This document shows, piece by piece, positions 38,409 to 46,579 of a stretch of 64,000 bases of DNA (positions are counted from its first letter, which is position 1; the number at the start of each line of letters is the position of its first letter). The position numbers were made by a program, and so were the translations under genes. The notes under the pieces were generated by a model that did no database searches, was not told the DNA's origin, and was given only the letters and a program-made list of their open reading frames with translations. Source of the stretch: Streptomyces roseifaciens (lineage in GTDB: Bacteria; Actinomycetota; Actinomycetes; Streptomycetales; Streptomycetaceae); assembly GCF_001445655.1 (NCBI RefSeq), contig NZ_LNBE01000003.1, positions 848,529 to 912,528 of the forward strand, in the 5' to 3' direction.

Positions 38409-39341
38409 GCTCGCCGGAGGGTCGCCCTCCACGGCGGCCAGGTACAGATCCAGCAAGTCTTCCGTGAAGTACGAGCTGTACGAGATGTCCGGGGTGTCGC
38501 CCCCGGTGTGGTAGCCGCCGATCACGCCGATCAGCGCGTACCTGTCCGCCCCGCGCACGAGGAACGGCCCGCCCGACGTACCGCCGACGTACCCCGCACA
38601 GGCGATCTCCAGGAAGTCGCCCGGGGCGTTCGGGTCGGTGCTGGTGTAGCGGTGCGTGGAGGAGGAGCAGTCCAGCGGCTTGGGGTACTTGGCGTCGCTG
38701 CTGCCGGGATAGCCGATGAGCCGCACGCTGCGGTGGGCGTACCCCGGCCGGATCGCGAGGTCGAAGCCGCCGACGACGCTCTGCACGTTCTCGCCGTCCT
38801 CGCGCTCGCCGAGCCGGAGCACCGTGTAGTCCCAGCGGGCGCCGCGGTCCGTCCCCAGGTCGTAGTAGCGCTGGTCGATGTAGATGGCCTCGACGGGGAA
38901 GACCCCGTGGGGCTTCTGCCCGTCGTGGTACTGCGGCACGAACGTCAGCCGCTTCCTGGGATCCGGCGAACGCAGGCAGTGCGCCGCGCTCACGGCCAGG
39001 TCCCGGTGCGGGCTGCGCACGACCGTACCGCCGCAGAACCGGCCGGTGTCGTCCCCGTCGGTCCAGAAGAACGTCCCCACCTGCGGCAGCCCGTCGAAGG
39101 GGTGGCTGGGCGGCACGGGCCCGCCACGGGCGCGCGCGCCCTTCCGGTCCGCGGTGGTGGACGGCACGGCGGCCGCCATGCGCTCGGCCGTCCAGTAGGC
39201 GTCGGCCTCGGCAGCGGCCCGCTTCGGCGGCCCCCCGGCGGCGACCGCACCCGGCCCGGAAGCGACGGCGGCCGACAGTCCGAACAACAGGGCGGTCAGG
39301 CCGCGCACGACGATCGGTCTGCAGAAGCGAGGTCTGTTCAC
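38403..39341 (-). CDS. Secreted trypsin-like serine protease
   Basis: 312 aa S1-family protease. Signal peptide (VVRGLTALLFGLSAAVASG), then triad His in VSAAHC, Asp in WDYTVLRL and Ser in GGTSGGPF. Cys pairs (FCGGT/AHC) are conserved. The chosen GTG follows GAGGAGGT at good spacing; the open frame upstream is non-coding in character. A glutamate-specific (V8-like) or trypsin-like specificity cannot be told by eye. Confidence 0.88.
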   Translation of the reverse strand: MNRPRFCRPIVVRGLTALLFGLSAAVASGPGAVAAGGPPKRAAAEADAYWTAERMAAAVPSTTADRKGARARGGPVPPSHPFDGLPQVGTFFWTDGDDTGRFCGGTVVRSPHRDLAVSAAHCLRSPDPRKRLTFVPQYHDGQKPHGVFPVEAIYIDQRYYDLGTDRGARWDYTVLRLGEREDGENVQSVVGGFDLAIRPGYAHRSVRLIGYPGSSDAKYPKPLDCSSSTHRYTSTDPNAPGDFLEIACAGYVGGTSGGPFLVRGADRYALIGVIGGYHTGGDTPDISYSSYFTEDLLDLYLAAVEGDPPASR

Positions 39342-39541
39342 GGACGGATACCTCCTCGGTGCGCGGGGCGCCCGGCAGGGCGAGGGCACGTACGGGGCGA
39401 GCGTGTCATCGTCCTACGGGCGGGAGCCGGGGGAACAGGGCAGGACGCGACAGGTTCACAAGGACGTGGGACATGCCGGAAACGTACCGATAGCCTGCGC
39501 TGGACAGGGAATCGAACGACCATCGGGCAAGGAGTGGGCCA

Positions 39542-39961
39542 ATGGTTGATCCGGTGTCACTGACCGCCGTCACGACCGCGGTCACCGCCGCTGCGGGCTC
39601 CGCGGGGACCGAGGTGGGGCGGCAAGCATGGGCGTCCCTCGTGGACTTCGCCCGCCGTGCGCTCGGCAGGAGGGGAGAGCCGGACGGTGGCGGCACGGTG
39701 CCGCTGCCCCTCGACCCGGCAGACGGTGAGCAGGTCAGGTCGCTCGCCGCGTTGCTCTTCGCGCACCTTCACCAGGACCCCGAAGCCGCCGCCGAGTTCG
39801 TGCGCTGGGCCGAGCGCGCGCGGTCGGCCGTGACGGTCGACGCCGGCCGGACCGTCAATACGGTCGGAGGCAACGCCCGCACCGGAACGGTGATCCAGGG
39901 CAGGGACATCACGTGGAACGGGCCCGCCGGGGCGCCCGGAGGGACGGCCCCGGCGGAGTGA
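39542..39961 (+). CDS. Bell-like small effector with C-terminal amyloid signalling motif
   Basis: 139 aa, in two parts. Residues ~3-42 form a hydrophobic then amphipathic helical start (DPVSLTAVTTAVTAAAG; WASLVDFARRALG) and more helices follow to ~98. Residues 105-127 form a Gly/Asn/Gln-rich segment with N-x-V-x-G-N-x-R-x-G, VIQGRDI and W. This matches the plan of bacterial Bell-domain proteins (HELL/MLKL-like membrane-active bundles) carrying a BASS amyloid motif, as described by Dyrka, Saupe and colleagues; assignment is from memory. The partner is probably the NB-ARC protein at 43.6 kb. AAGGAG precedes the ATG. Confidence 0.65.
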   Translation: MVDPVSLTAVTTAVTAAAGSAGTEVGRQAWASLVDFARRALGRRGEPDGGGTVPLPLDPADGEQVRSLAALLFAHLHQDPEAAAEFVRWAERARSAVTVDAGRTVNTVGGNARTGTVIQGRDITWNGPAGAPGGTAPAE

Positions 39962-39963
39962 AC

Positions 39964-40089
39964 CTACGGGTGGACCAGGGAGGCTATGCACACGCGGGAA
40001 ACGGCGGCGGCCGGTGCGGCAGCGGCAATCGGTGCGGCGAAAGCGAGAGCGAGGGTGGCCGCAAGGGCGAACCGGCGTGCTTTGTTCAC
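39964..40089 (-). CDS. 41-residue secreted peptide downstream of the SARP gene
   Basis: GTG start preceded by AGAGGA with 8 nt spacing. The product begins MNKARRFALAATLALAFAAP, a near-ideal signal peptide (basic start, hydrophobic core, AAA cleavage sites), and ends with a short mature part containing one Cys (SRVCIASLVHP). The frame is closed by TAG 2 bp beyond the convergent Bell-like gene stop. Codons are less G/C-biased than in long genes. It lies 105 bp downstream of the SARP gene on the same strand, the position of afsS relative to afsR, though it does not look like AfsS. Confidence 0.5.
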   Translation of the reverse strand: MNKARRFALAATLALAFAAPIAAAAPAAAVSRVCIASLVHP

Positions 40090-40194
40090 GTTACTTTTCC
40101 TCTGGGTTCTGTGTGATGTGAGGCATGCACATGCATGCAGCCGCCGTAAGGACTATGCGGCCGATGCAGAAGCTAATGCTCCGGTCAGCTCCGG

Positions 40195-43100
40195 TTAGGC
40201 CCCTTGGTCCAACTGATCAAATGTGATCGGAGTTGGCCGTGAAGGATCAGGAAGCGGCTCGCTCAATTTCTCCCGGATATCCGCCGCCTCCCGCCGCGCC
40301 CGCCTCGCCCCCGCCGGGTCCCCGCTCTGCGCCCGCAGCTCCGCCAGCGCCTCCAGCGTCGTCGCCTCCTCCAGGTGCGCACCCGCGGTCCGGTGGATGG
40401 TCAGCGCGGCCGCCAGGTGCTCGGCGGCATGGCGGAGCCGCCCCGTCCAGAGCTCGGTGAGGGCGAGTTCGCGCAGTGCGTACGCCTCCTCGTGGGTGGC
40501 ACCGATCCTGCGGGCCAGGGTGAGGGCGGCGGACTGGTGCGCCAGGGCCTCGTCCTCGCGCCCCGCGCGGCGCAGCGCCTGGCCCAGGGTGTTGAGGGCG
40601 ATGGATTCGTGGCGCCGGTTGCCCATGCTGCGGAACGTGTCCAGCGCCTGCCGGCACAGGGTCAGCGGGTGCTCCACGTCGTGGGAGTCCAGGAGCTCCC
40701 GCGCGAGGTTCATGCCGATCGTCGCCCGGTGCCCGCGGCTCCCGATCGCCTTGGCCAGGGCGAGCGCCTGCGTGTAGGAGCGGATCGCCCGTTCTTGGTT
40801 GCCGAGGATGCCGTGGATCTCGCCGAGGTTGTTGAGGATCTGGCACTGCCCCCGCCGGTCGTCGACCTCGCGGAAGCGCGAGAGCGCGTCCAGGAAGCAC
40901 TCCGCGGCGTCGTTGTAGCGGCCCAGGTCGAGCAGCATGATGCCCAGGTTGTTGAGGCAGCGTCCCTGCTGCCGCCGGTTGCCGGTGCGCATGAGCAGGG
41001 TCAGCGCCTCCTGCTGGCAGGCGAGGGCTTCGTGGGTGCGCGCGGTGTAGGCGTACGGCAGGGCCAGCCGCTGCAGGGCTTCCGGTTCGCTTTCCGCGTC
41101 GCCGCAGGCGCGGGCGAGGGCGAGTGCTTCGTTCGCGTGGCGGATGGCCTCGTCGTAGTCGGCGAGGTGCGTGTTGATCACGCTGAGGTCGTTGAGGGCC
41201 CGGGCGTGCGCCTGACGGTCCCCCGCCTCGCGCCAGTAGGCGACAGCATCCTGGTGCGCCTCCTGCGCGACGGCCCACATGCCTTCCTCCTCGAGGAAGC
41301 CGCCGAGGGCGTTGGCCAGGAGAGCGGCCTCGCGAGGCGCCCCCTTCCCGCGGGCGTGGTCGAGGACCGCGAGCAGGTTGTTCCGCTCCGTCGCGAACCA
41401 TTCCTGCGGGCCCGCGGGGTCGATCCACGTCGGTGACTCGTCGGGCGCAGGGACCGACGTCACGTCGATCCGGATGCGGTGCGGGTACAGCACGCGGTCT
41501 GCCCGGTCCGCGCAGTGGAGGTGGAAGGCGAGCAGCCGCTGCGCAGCCTGCTCGTCCTCCGCGCGGGCCGCGGGGTCGGCGGTCCCGAGGCCGCGCGCGT
41601 ACTCGCGCAGCAGGTCGTGGATCCGGTAGCGGTGCGGCGTGGGCTCCTGCAGCAGATGGAAATTGAGGAGGTCCTCGAGCGCCCGCTCGGTGTCGTCGAG
41701 CGACAGACCGGTGAGCGCCGCGGCCGCGTACGCCCCGAACTCGGCGCCGATGTGCAGGCTGAGCCTGCGGAAGACGGTCTGCTGGAGGGCGGTCAGGGAC
41801 CGGTAGGAGAAGTCGAAGGTGCGGGCCAGGTCGCGGTGGCTGTCGCGGATCTCCGGGAGCCGGTCGCTGCGGGCGAGCCGGGTCATCAGGTCGCGCGTGG
41901 TCCAGGAGCCGTGCGAGAGGAAGCGGCTGGCGACGATCTCGATGGCGAGCGGCAGGTGGCCGCAGAGGCGGACGATCTCGGAGGTGTCCTCCGCGTTCTC
42001 CTCGTGCCCCGACCCGCGCTGCCCGATCCGGTCGCGGAAGAGGGCGACCGCCTCCGACCGGCGCAGGATGTCCAGGGAGATGGGGCGGACGCCGGGCAGG
42101 CCCGCCAGCCGGCGCCGGCTGGTGATGATGATCTGGGAGGGCGTGGCGCCCGGCAGGAGCGGCCGTATCTGTTCCGGTCCGGCGGCGTCGTCCAGGATGA
42201 CGATGGCCCGCCGGTCGGCGAGCATCGTGCGCCACAGCGCGGTCAGTTCGTCGAGCGTGCGGGGCAGTCCGCCGGCCGGTACGCCCAGGAGCCGCAGGAG
42301 CTGGCCGAGCGCGTCCTCCGGCCCCATGGGCTCCTGGAAGGTGGCGTGGGCCCGCAGGTTGAGGTAGATGCGGCCGTCGGGGAAGCGTTCGCGCAGCTCG
42401 TGGGCGACGTGCACGGCGAGGGCGGTCTTGCCGACGCCGCCCATGCCGTCGATGGCCTCCAGGAGGACGACGGCCCGCGGTCCGTCCGGGCCGGGGGCGA
42501 GGGTGGTGGAGAGCCGGTGGAGCTCCTCCGCGCGGCCGACCCAGGGCACGTCGTGGGGCAGGTTGTCGGGTACGGCCGCCCGCTCCTGCCCGGGGCCGGG
42601 GCCGCCGGTGCGGGGCAGCAGCTGGATGGCGGGGACGCCGTTCAGCACCCCCTGCTGGACGCGCTGGAGCTCCTCGCCCGGGTCCGTGCCGTGCTCGCTG
42701 ACCAGGGCGTGGGTGACCCGGCGCAGGAGGCGGCCGGCCTCGGCGGTGCGCCCGCTGCCGTGCAGGGCCAGGGCGAGGAGGCTTGCCAGCGACTCGTCCG
42801 TCGGGCAGCGGCGCGCCAGTCCGGAGAGCCCGGCGACGGCGTCCGCGAAGTTGCCCAGCCGCATGGTGAGGACGGCGCGTGTGCGCGTGGCCGAGACGCT
42901 CGCGGCCTCGGCGGTGGAGCGCACGTGCTCGGCCCACGAGCCGGACAGCCCGGCCAGCGGCTCCCCCCGCCAGAGCCGGGCCGCCTCGTCCAGGAGCCGG
43001 ATCGCCCGGTCCGGGTCGCCGCTCTCGGCGAGGGCGCGGGCCCGGGCGGTGAGACCGAGGTAGCGGCGCAGGTCGACGGTCTCCGGGTCGGCTTCCAGGA

Positions 43101-43374
43101 TGTAGGTGTGGGCGTACGAGGTGAGGGCCGGGGCGTCGTCCCCGCCCACCTTCTGCAGGGCGGAGCGGATGCGGGACGCGTAGGTGTAGAGGTTGTCCCG
43201 GGCCCGCTTCGGAGGATCGTCGTCCCAGACGCGGTGGACGAGCGTGTCCAGGCTCACCGGGCGGCCCACGTCGTAGGCGAGGGCCGCGAGCGTGCAGCGG
43301 GCCTTTGCGGAGCCGAGCCCATTGCGCCGTTCGCCGGCCCGCAATTCGACGGTGCCCAATAGCCGGAATTCCAC
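40195..43374 (-). CDS. SARP-type regulator with NB-ARC and TPR domains (AfsR-like)
   Basis: 1059 aa. N-terminal winged-helix DNA-binding domain (EFRLLGTVELRAG; LVHRVWDDDPPKRARDNLYTYASRIRSAL), bacterial transcriptional activation domain (~100-245), NB-ARC ATPase (Walker A GMGGVGKTAL; IVILDDAAG; GHLPLAIEIVA) and ~8 TPR units (e.g. LNNLGIMLLDLGRYNDAAECF). This is the AfsR plan: a pathway-level activator of secondary metabolism or development. GTG 43374 follows GGAAGGGG; an ATG 126 bp upstream only adds residues that look non-homologous. No biosynthetic cluster is adjacent, so targets are unknown. Confidence 0.92.
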   Translation of the reverse strand: MEFRLLGTVELRAGERRNGLGSAKARCTLAALAYDVGRPVSLDTLVHRVWDDDPPKRARDNLYTYASRIRSALQKVGGDDAPALTSYAHTYILEADPETVDLRRYLGLTARARALAESGDPDRAIRLLDEAARLWRGEPLAGLSGSWAEHVRSTAEAASVSATRTRAVLTMRLGNFADAVAGLSGLARRCPTDESLASLLALALHGSGRTAEAGRLLRRVTHALVSEHGTDPGEELQRVQQGVLNGVPAIQLLPRTGGPGPGQERAAVPDNLPHDVPWVGRAEELHRLSTTLAPGPDGPRAVVLLEAIDGMGGVGKTALAVHVAHELRERFPDGRIYLNLRAHATFQEPMGPEDALGQLLRLLGVPAGGLPRTLDELTALWRTMLADRRAIVILDDAAGPEQIRPLLPGATPSQIIITSRRRLAGLPGVRPISLDILRRSEAVALFRDRIGQRGSGHEENAEDTSEIVRLCGHLPLAIEIVASRFLSHGSWTTRDLMTRLARSDRLPEIRDSHRDLARTFDFSYRSLTALQQTVFRRLSLHIGAEFGAYAAAALTGLSLDDTERALEDLLNFHLLQEPTPHRYRIHDLLREYARGLGTADPAARAEDEQAAQRLLAFHLHCADRADRVLYPHRIRIDVTSVPAPDESPTWIDPAGPQEWFATERNNLLAVLDHARGKGAPREAALLANALGGFLEEEGMWAVAQEAHQDAVAYWREAGDRQAHARALNDLSVINTHLADYDEAIRHANEALALARACGDAESEPEALQRLALPYAYTARTHEALACQQEALTLLMRTGNRRQQGRCLNNLGIMLLDLGRYNDAAECFLDALSRFREVDDRRGQCQILNNLGEIHGILGNQERAIRSYTQALALAKAIGSRGHRATIGMNLARELLDSHDVEHPLTLCRQALDTFRSMGNRRHESIALNTLGQALRRAGREDEALAHQSAALTLARRIGATHEEAYALRELALTELWTGRLRHAAEHLAAALTIHRTAGAHLEEATTLEALAELRAQSGDPAGARRARREAADIREKLSEPLPDPSRPTPITFDQLDQGA

Positions 43375-43594
43375 CTGCGCCCCTTCCGCCGGGACGTCCA
43401 ACTCGGAGGATGAGCATGACACAGCGTCAAACTCTGGTGCCAGATTGCGCACGAGTGGCTGTGAATCGATTGTGGTTCCCAGGGGGGCGATCGAAAACAC
43501 ACGGGATGGGTAGTTCTTCGGTCAGGCATTGCCAGATGGATAGGCCATGTGCATGCGTCATATCCGCCCGGCGCAGAGGGGAGCGACGGATCCG

Positions 43595-45997
43595 GTGAGA
43601 GAACGAGACCTCGTCGACGTGTTCATGGGGGCCGGACCGGCGGCGGGCCTGCCGCCCGGCGGCGCCGCCTGGCGGTCCCTGGAGCGCCTGACCGCCGCCG
43701 CCCGGGAACGGGACGCCGCCCTCGCCGCGGCCTGGAGCGCGGCAGGGCTCACCGGCTCGTACGAGAGCCTGCACGCGCTCGCTGCCGCGCTGGTGGGCCA
43801 CACCGGGGACGCCCGCCTGGGCGAGGCCCTGCGGCAGTGGTTCCACGCGCACGCCGGGCAGGGCGCCGCAGCCGGAGCCCTGCACACGAACGTCCTTCAG
43901 GGCGACACCCGGGTCGAGGGGCCGAGCCTCCAGGCGCGTGACGTCCACGGCGGGATCCACCTGCACCACGCCCCGCCGCCCCGGCGGCCCCCTACTCCGC
44001 GTCAACTTCTCCCCGTCCCCGCCCACTTCACCGACCGGACGGACGACCTCCGGACGCTCGACGCGCTGCGCACCGCCCGGCCCGGCTGCGCGCCGCGGCT
44101 CGTCGTCGTGAGCGGCCCCGCAGGCGTCGGCAAGACCGCTCTCGTCTCCCGCTGGCTGCAAGCCGCCGCGCCCGAATTCCCGGACGGGCAGCTCTACGCG
44201 GACCTCCGCGGCCACGCCTCCGCCGGCCCGGCCCGTGCGACCGAGGCGCTGGCGGGCTTCCTGCGCGCCCTCGGCGCGGGCTCCGTGCCGGCCGCGGCGC
44301 AGGAGCAGACGGCGCTGTGGCGATCGCTGACGGCCGACCTGCGGCTGACGGTGATGCTCGACAACGCCTTCTCCGCCGCCCAGGTGCGCGCCCTGCTGCC
44401 CGCCGCCCCGGGCAGTCTCGTGGTCGTCACCAGCAGGTACCGGCTCACCGGGCTCGTCGTCGACGGCGCGGGGTTCCACCGCGTCGGCATGCTCGATCCG
44501 GCGGCCGCGCTGGAGCTGCTCACCCGTGCCGTCGGCGGCGACCGCGTCGAGCGGGACCGCGAGGCCGCACGCCAAGTGGTCTCCCTGTGCGGCCGCTTGC
44601 CGCTCGCCCTGTGCCTCGCCGCCGCCCAGCTGGCCTCCCGGCCGCGGCGCCCGGTCGCGGCGCTGGCCTCCGCGCTGACCCGTGGGCGCGGACCCCTCGA
44701 CGGACTCAGCGTGGAAGGAGAGGCCGCGGTGCGAACGGCCCTGGACGAGTCCTACGACGCCCTGCCCGCGCGGGCCGCCCGGGCCTACCGGGCCATGGCC
44801 CTGCTCCCGGTCCGGCAGTACGACGCGCACCTGGTCGCCGCCGCCTGCGCGGTGGCGCCCGAGGAGGCCGAGGACCTGCTGGACCTGCTGGCCGACGTGA
44901 ACCTGCTGGAGGAGAACGAAGTGGACAGCTACCGCTTCCACGACCTCGTCCGCCTCCACGCCGCCCGCCGGGCGGAGAGCGAAGAGACGCCCCAGCAACG
45001 TGAAATGACGCTCCGTCGGTTCGTGGACGGCTGCCTCGCCGCCGCCACCTCCGCCGAGGAGCTCCTCACACCCAGCCACCGCACCCTGCCGCGCTCCTAC
45101 GCCCACCCGCCCGCCGTTCCGGCCCCCTTCGACAGCGCCGACGGATGCCTCGCCTGGCTGGACGGGCACCGCTACGACCTCATGGCCGCGCTGCGGCTCG
45201 CGGCCGACCGGGGCTGGGACGCGAGCGCCTGGCAGCTCGCGGACGCCATGTGGCCCCTGTTCCTGCGATTACGCCCCTACGACCTGTGGGTGGAGGCCCA
45301 CGAGACGGGGCTCGCGGCGGCACTGCGGGACGGCCACCGCGCGGGCGCGGCCAGGATGCTGACGTCCGGAGGCGGCGGCCTGTGCAACGCCGGCCGTCCC
45401 GACGACGCCGTGCAGTGGTTCACGGACGCCCTCGGCCGGGCTCTGGAGGACGGCGACGAACGGCAGCAGGCCCAGGCCTTGCACGGCCTCGGCAGGGCGC
45501 ACCAGCTGAAGGACGACCCGGACCGCGCCGAAGGCTTCTTCGCCCGCGCCCTCGCCCTGCGCGAGGCCATCGGCTACCGGCGCGGAGCAGCACTCTCGCG
45601 GGTGTGCCTGGGGGAGACGGCCACGGCCCGGGGCCGTGGCCGGCAGGCGGTGGACCACCTGTCCCGGGCCTACGACGACCTGGTGGCCGAGGGCGAGGGC
45701 TACGAGGCCTCCCGCGCCCTCGCCCACCTGGGGCGCGCCACCGCACTCGCCGGGGATCCGGAGGCCGGGGCCCGGCAACTGCACCGGGCCCTGCAGGACT
45801 TCGAGGCATCCGGATCCGTCCACTGGCAGGCGCGCACCATGGAGATGCTCGGCATGGTGGCCGGGGAGCGCGGCGACGCGGCGGACGCCCACCGCTGGTT
45901 CACGCGCTCCCTGGCCCTGTACGCACCCCTCAGCCCCTCCGACGCCGCCCGGCTGAGCGCCCGGCTCGGGGAACTCCCCGGCGCCGGGCCCTCCTAG
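43595..45997 (+). CDS. NB-ARC-TPR (NLR-like) protein with amyloid-type motif and a TTA codon
   Basis: 800 aa. Residues ~99-124 carry N-V-L-Q-G-D-T-R..G, SLQARDVHGG and IHLH, the pattern seen in NLR-associated amyloid motifs and similar to the tail of the 39.5-kb Bell-like protein. NB-ARC follows (SGPAGVGKTAL at ~173; LTVMLDNAFSAAQV; RLPLALCLAAAQL) and a TPR array at the C-terminus. Leucine 559 is coded by TTA (45269-45271), so translation should need the bldA tRNA. Start GTG 43595 follows GAGGGGAG; ATG 43547 is an alternative. Divergent from the SARP gene with 220 bp between. Confidence 0.85.
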   Translation: MRERDLVDVFMGAGPAAGLPPGGAAWRSLERLTAAARERDAALAAAWSAAGLTGSYESLHALAAALVGHTGDARLGEALRQWFHAHAGQGAAAGALHTNVLQGDTRVEGPSLQARDVHGGIHLHHAPPPRRPPTPRQLLPVPAHFTDRTDDLRTLDALRTARPGCAPRLVVVSGPAGVGKTALVSRWLQAAAPEFPDGQLYADLRGHASAGPARATEALAGFLRALGAGSVPAAAQEQTALWRSLTADLRLTVMLDNAFSAAQVRALLPAAPGSLVVVTSRYRLTGLVVDGAGFHRVGMLDPAAALELLTRAVGGDRVERDREAARQVVSLCGRLPLALCLAAAQLASRPRRPVAALASALTRGRGPLDGLSVEGEAAVRTALDESYDALPARAARAYRAMALLPVRQYDAHLVAAACAVAPEEAEDLLDLLADVNLLEENEVDSYRFHDLVRLHAARRAESEETPQQREMTLRRFVDGCLAAATSAEELLTPSHRTLPRSYAHPPAVPAPFDSADGCLAWLDGHRYDLMAALRLAADRGWDASAWQLADAMWPLFLRLRPYDLWVEAHETGLAAALRDGHRAGAARMLTSGGGGLCNAGRPDDAVQWFTDALGRALEDGDERQQAQALHGLGRAHQLKDDPDRAEGFFARALALREAIGYRRGAALSRVCLGETATARGRGRQAVDHLSRAYDDLVAEGEGYEASRALAHLGRATALAGDPEAGARQLHRALQDFEASGSVHWQARTMEMLGMVAGERGDAADAHRWFTRSLALYAPLSPSDAARLSARLGELPGAGPS

Positions 45998-46021
45998 CCG
46001 GTCCGAGGGGCCGAGCCCCCG

Positions 46022-46579
46022 TCAAGGCCTTCCGGCCGGGTACACCTCCCGCAGCTCCAGTACCCGGCCCGCACACCCGACGGCCAGTCCGGCGAGCCGC
46101 TCCAGCGGGAGGCCCGCCACGATCCGGCCGTGTACGTACGAGGCGAGGACGGCGACTTCGTCGGCCCCGGCACCCGTGTGCGGACCGTGTGGCGCCGGTT
46201 CGCACTCCATCGTGAGCAGCCGTCCGCCCCGCACCCCGATCACCAGGCCGCCGCCGGCCACGGGTACGGCCGTGAGCAGGCAGCCCGTGTGGCGGGCGAG
46301 CAGTCCCATCGCCCGGAACGACGCCGCACCGGGCCCGGGTGAGGGCCGCCCGCACCGCAGCACGTCGGCGCTCCCGGCCCAGCCGGGAGCCGCCCGCCCG
46401 TCGGGGTCCACGCTCCAGTGGACGTCCCTGGCGGGCAGTCGCCGCACGCCTCCGTCGTCGGCAGCCGGCGGGCCGGCGGGACCGGGGCGCACCGTCCAGC
46501 TGACGCCGTCCAGCAGGACGGTCGCGCCGCGGTGGCGCCTTCCCGGCCGGACGACGGCACGTACGTGACCCGGCATCAT
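46022..46579 (-). CDS. Uncharacterised protein downstream of the TagB-like gene
   Basis: 185 aa, not recognised. Basic N-terminus, several Val/Leu-rich strands (GCLLTAVPVAGGGLVIGVRGG) and a central Pro/Gly-rich part; no signal peptide. Codon bias is normal for a real gene. The start ATGATG overlaps the previous stop, so it is co-translated with the glycosyltransferase-fold protein and may assist it. Confidence 0.65.
   Translation of the reverse strand: MMPGHVRAVVRPGRRHRGATVLLDGVSWTVRPGPAGPPAADDGGVRRLPARDVHWSVDPDGRAAPGWAGSADVLRCGRPSPGPGAASFRAMGLLARHTGCLLTAVPVAGGGLVIGVRGGRLLTMECEPAPHGPHTGAGADEVAVLASYVHGRIVAGLPLERLAGLAVGCAGRVLELREVYPAGRP

Noticed and set aside
39986..40198. 70-aa plus-strand frame after the Bell-like gene
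   Set aside because: It is antisense to the better-supported signal-peptide gene, has no ribosome-binding site and shows an Arg/Ala composition typical of shadow frames.
43375..43500. 42-residue N-terminal extension of the SARP regulator
   Set aside because: The extension lacks homology to SARP proteins, and a GTG with GGAAGGGG begins exactly at the family N-terminus.
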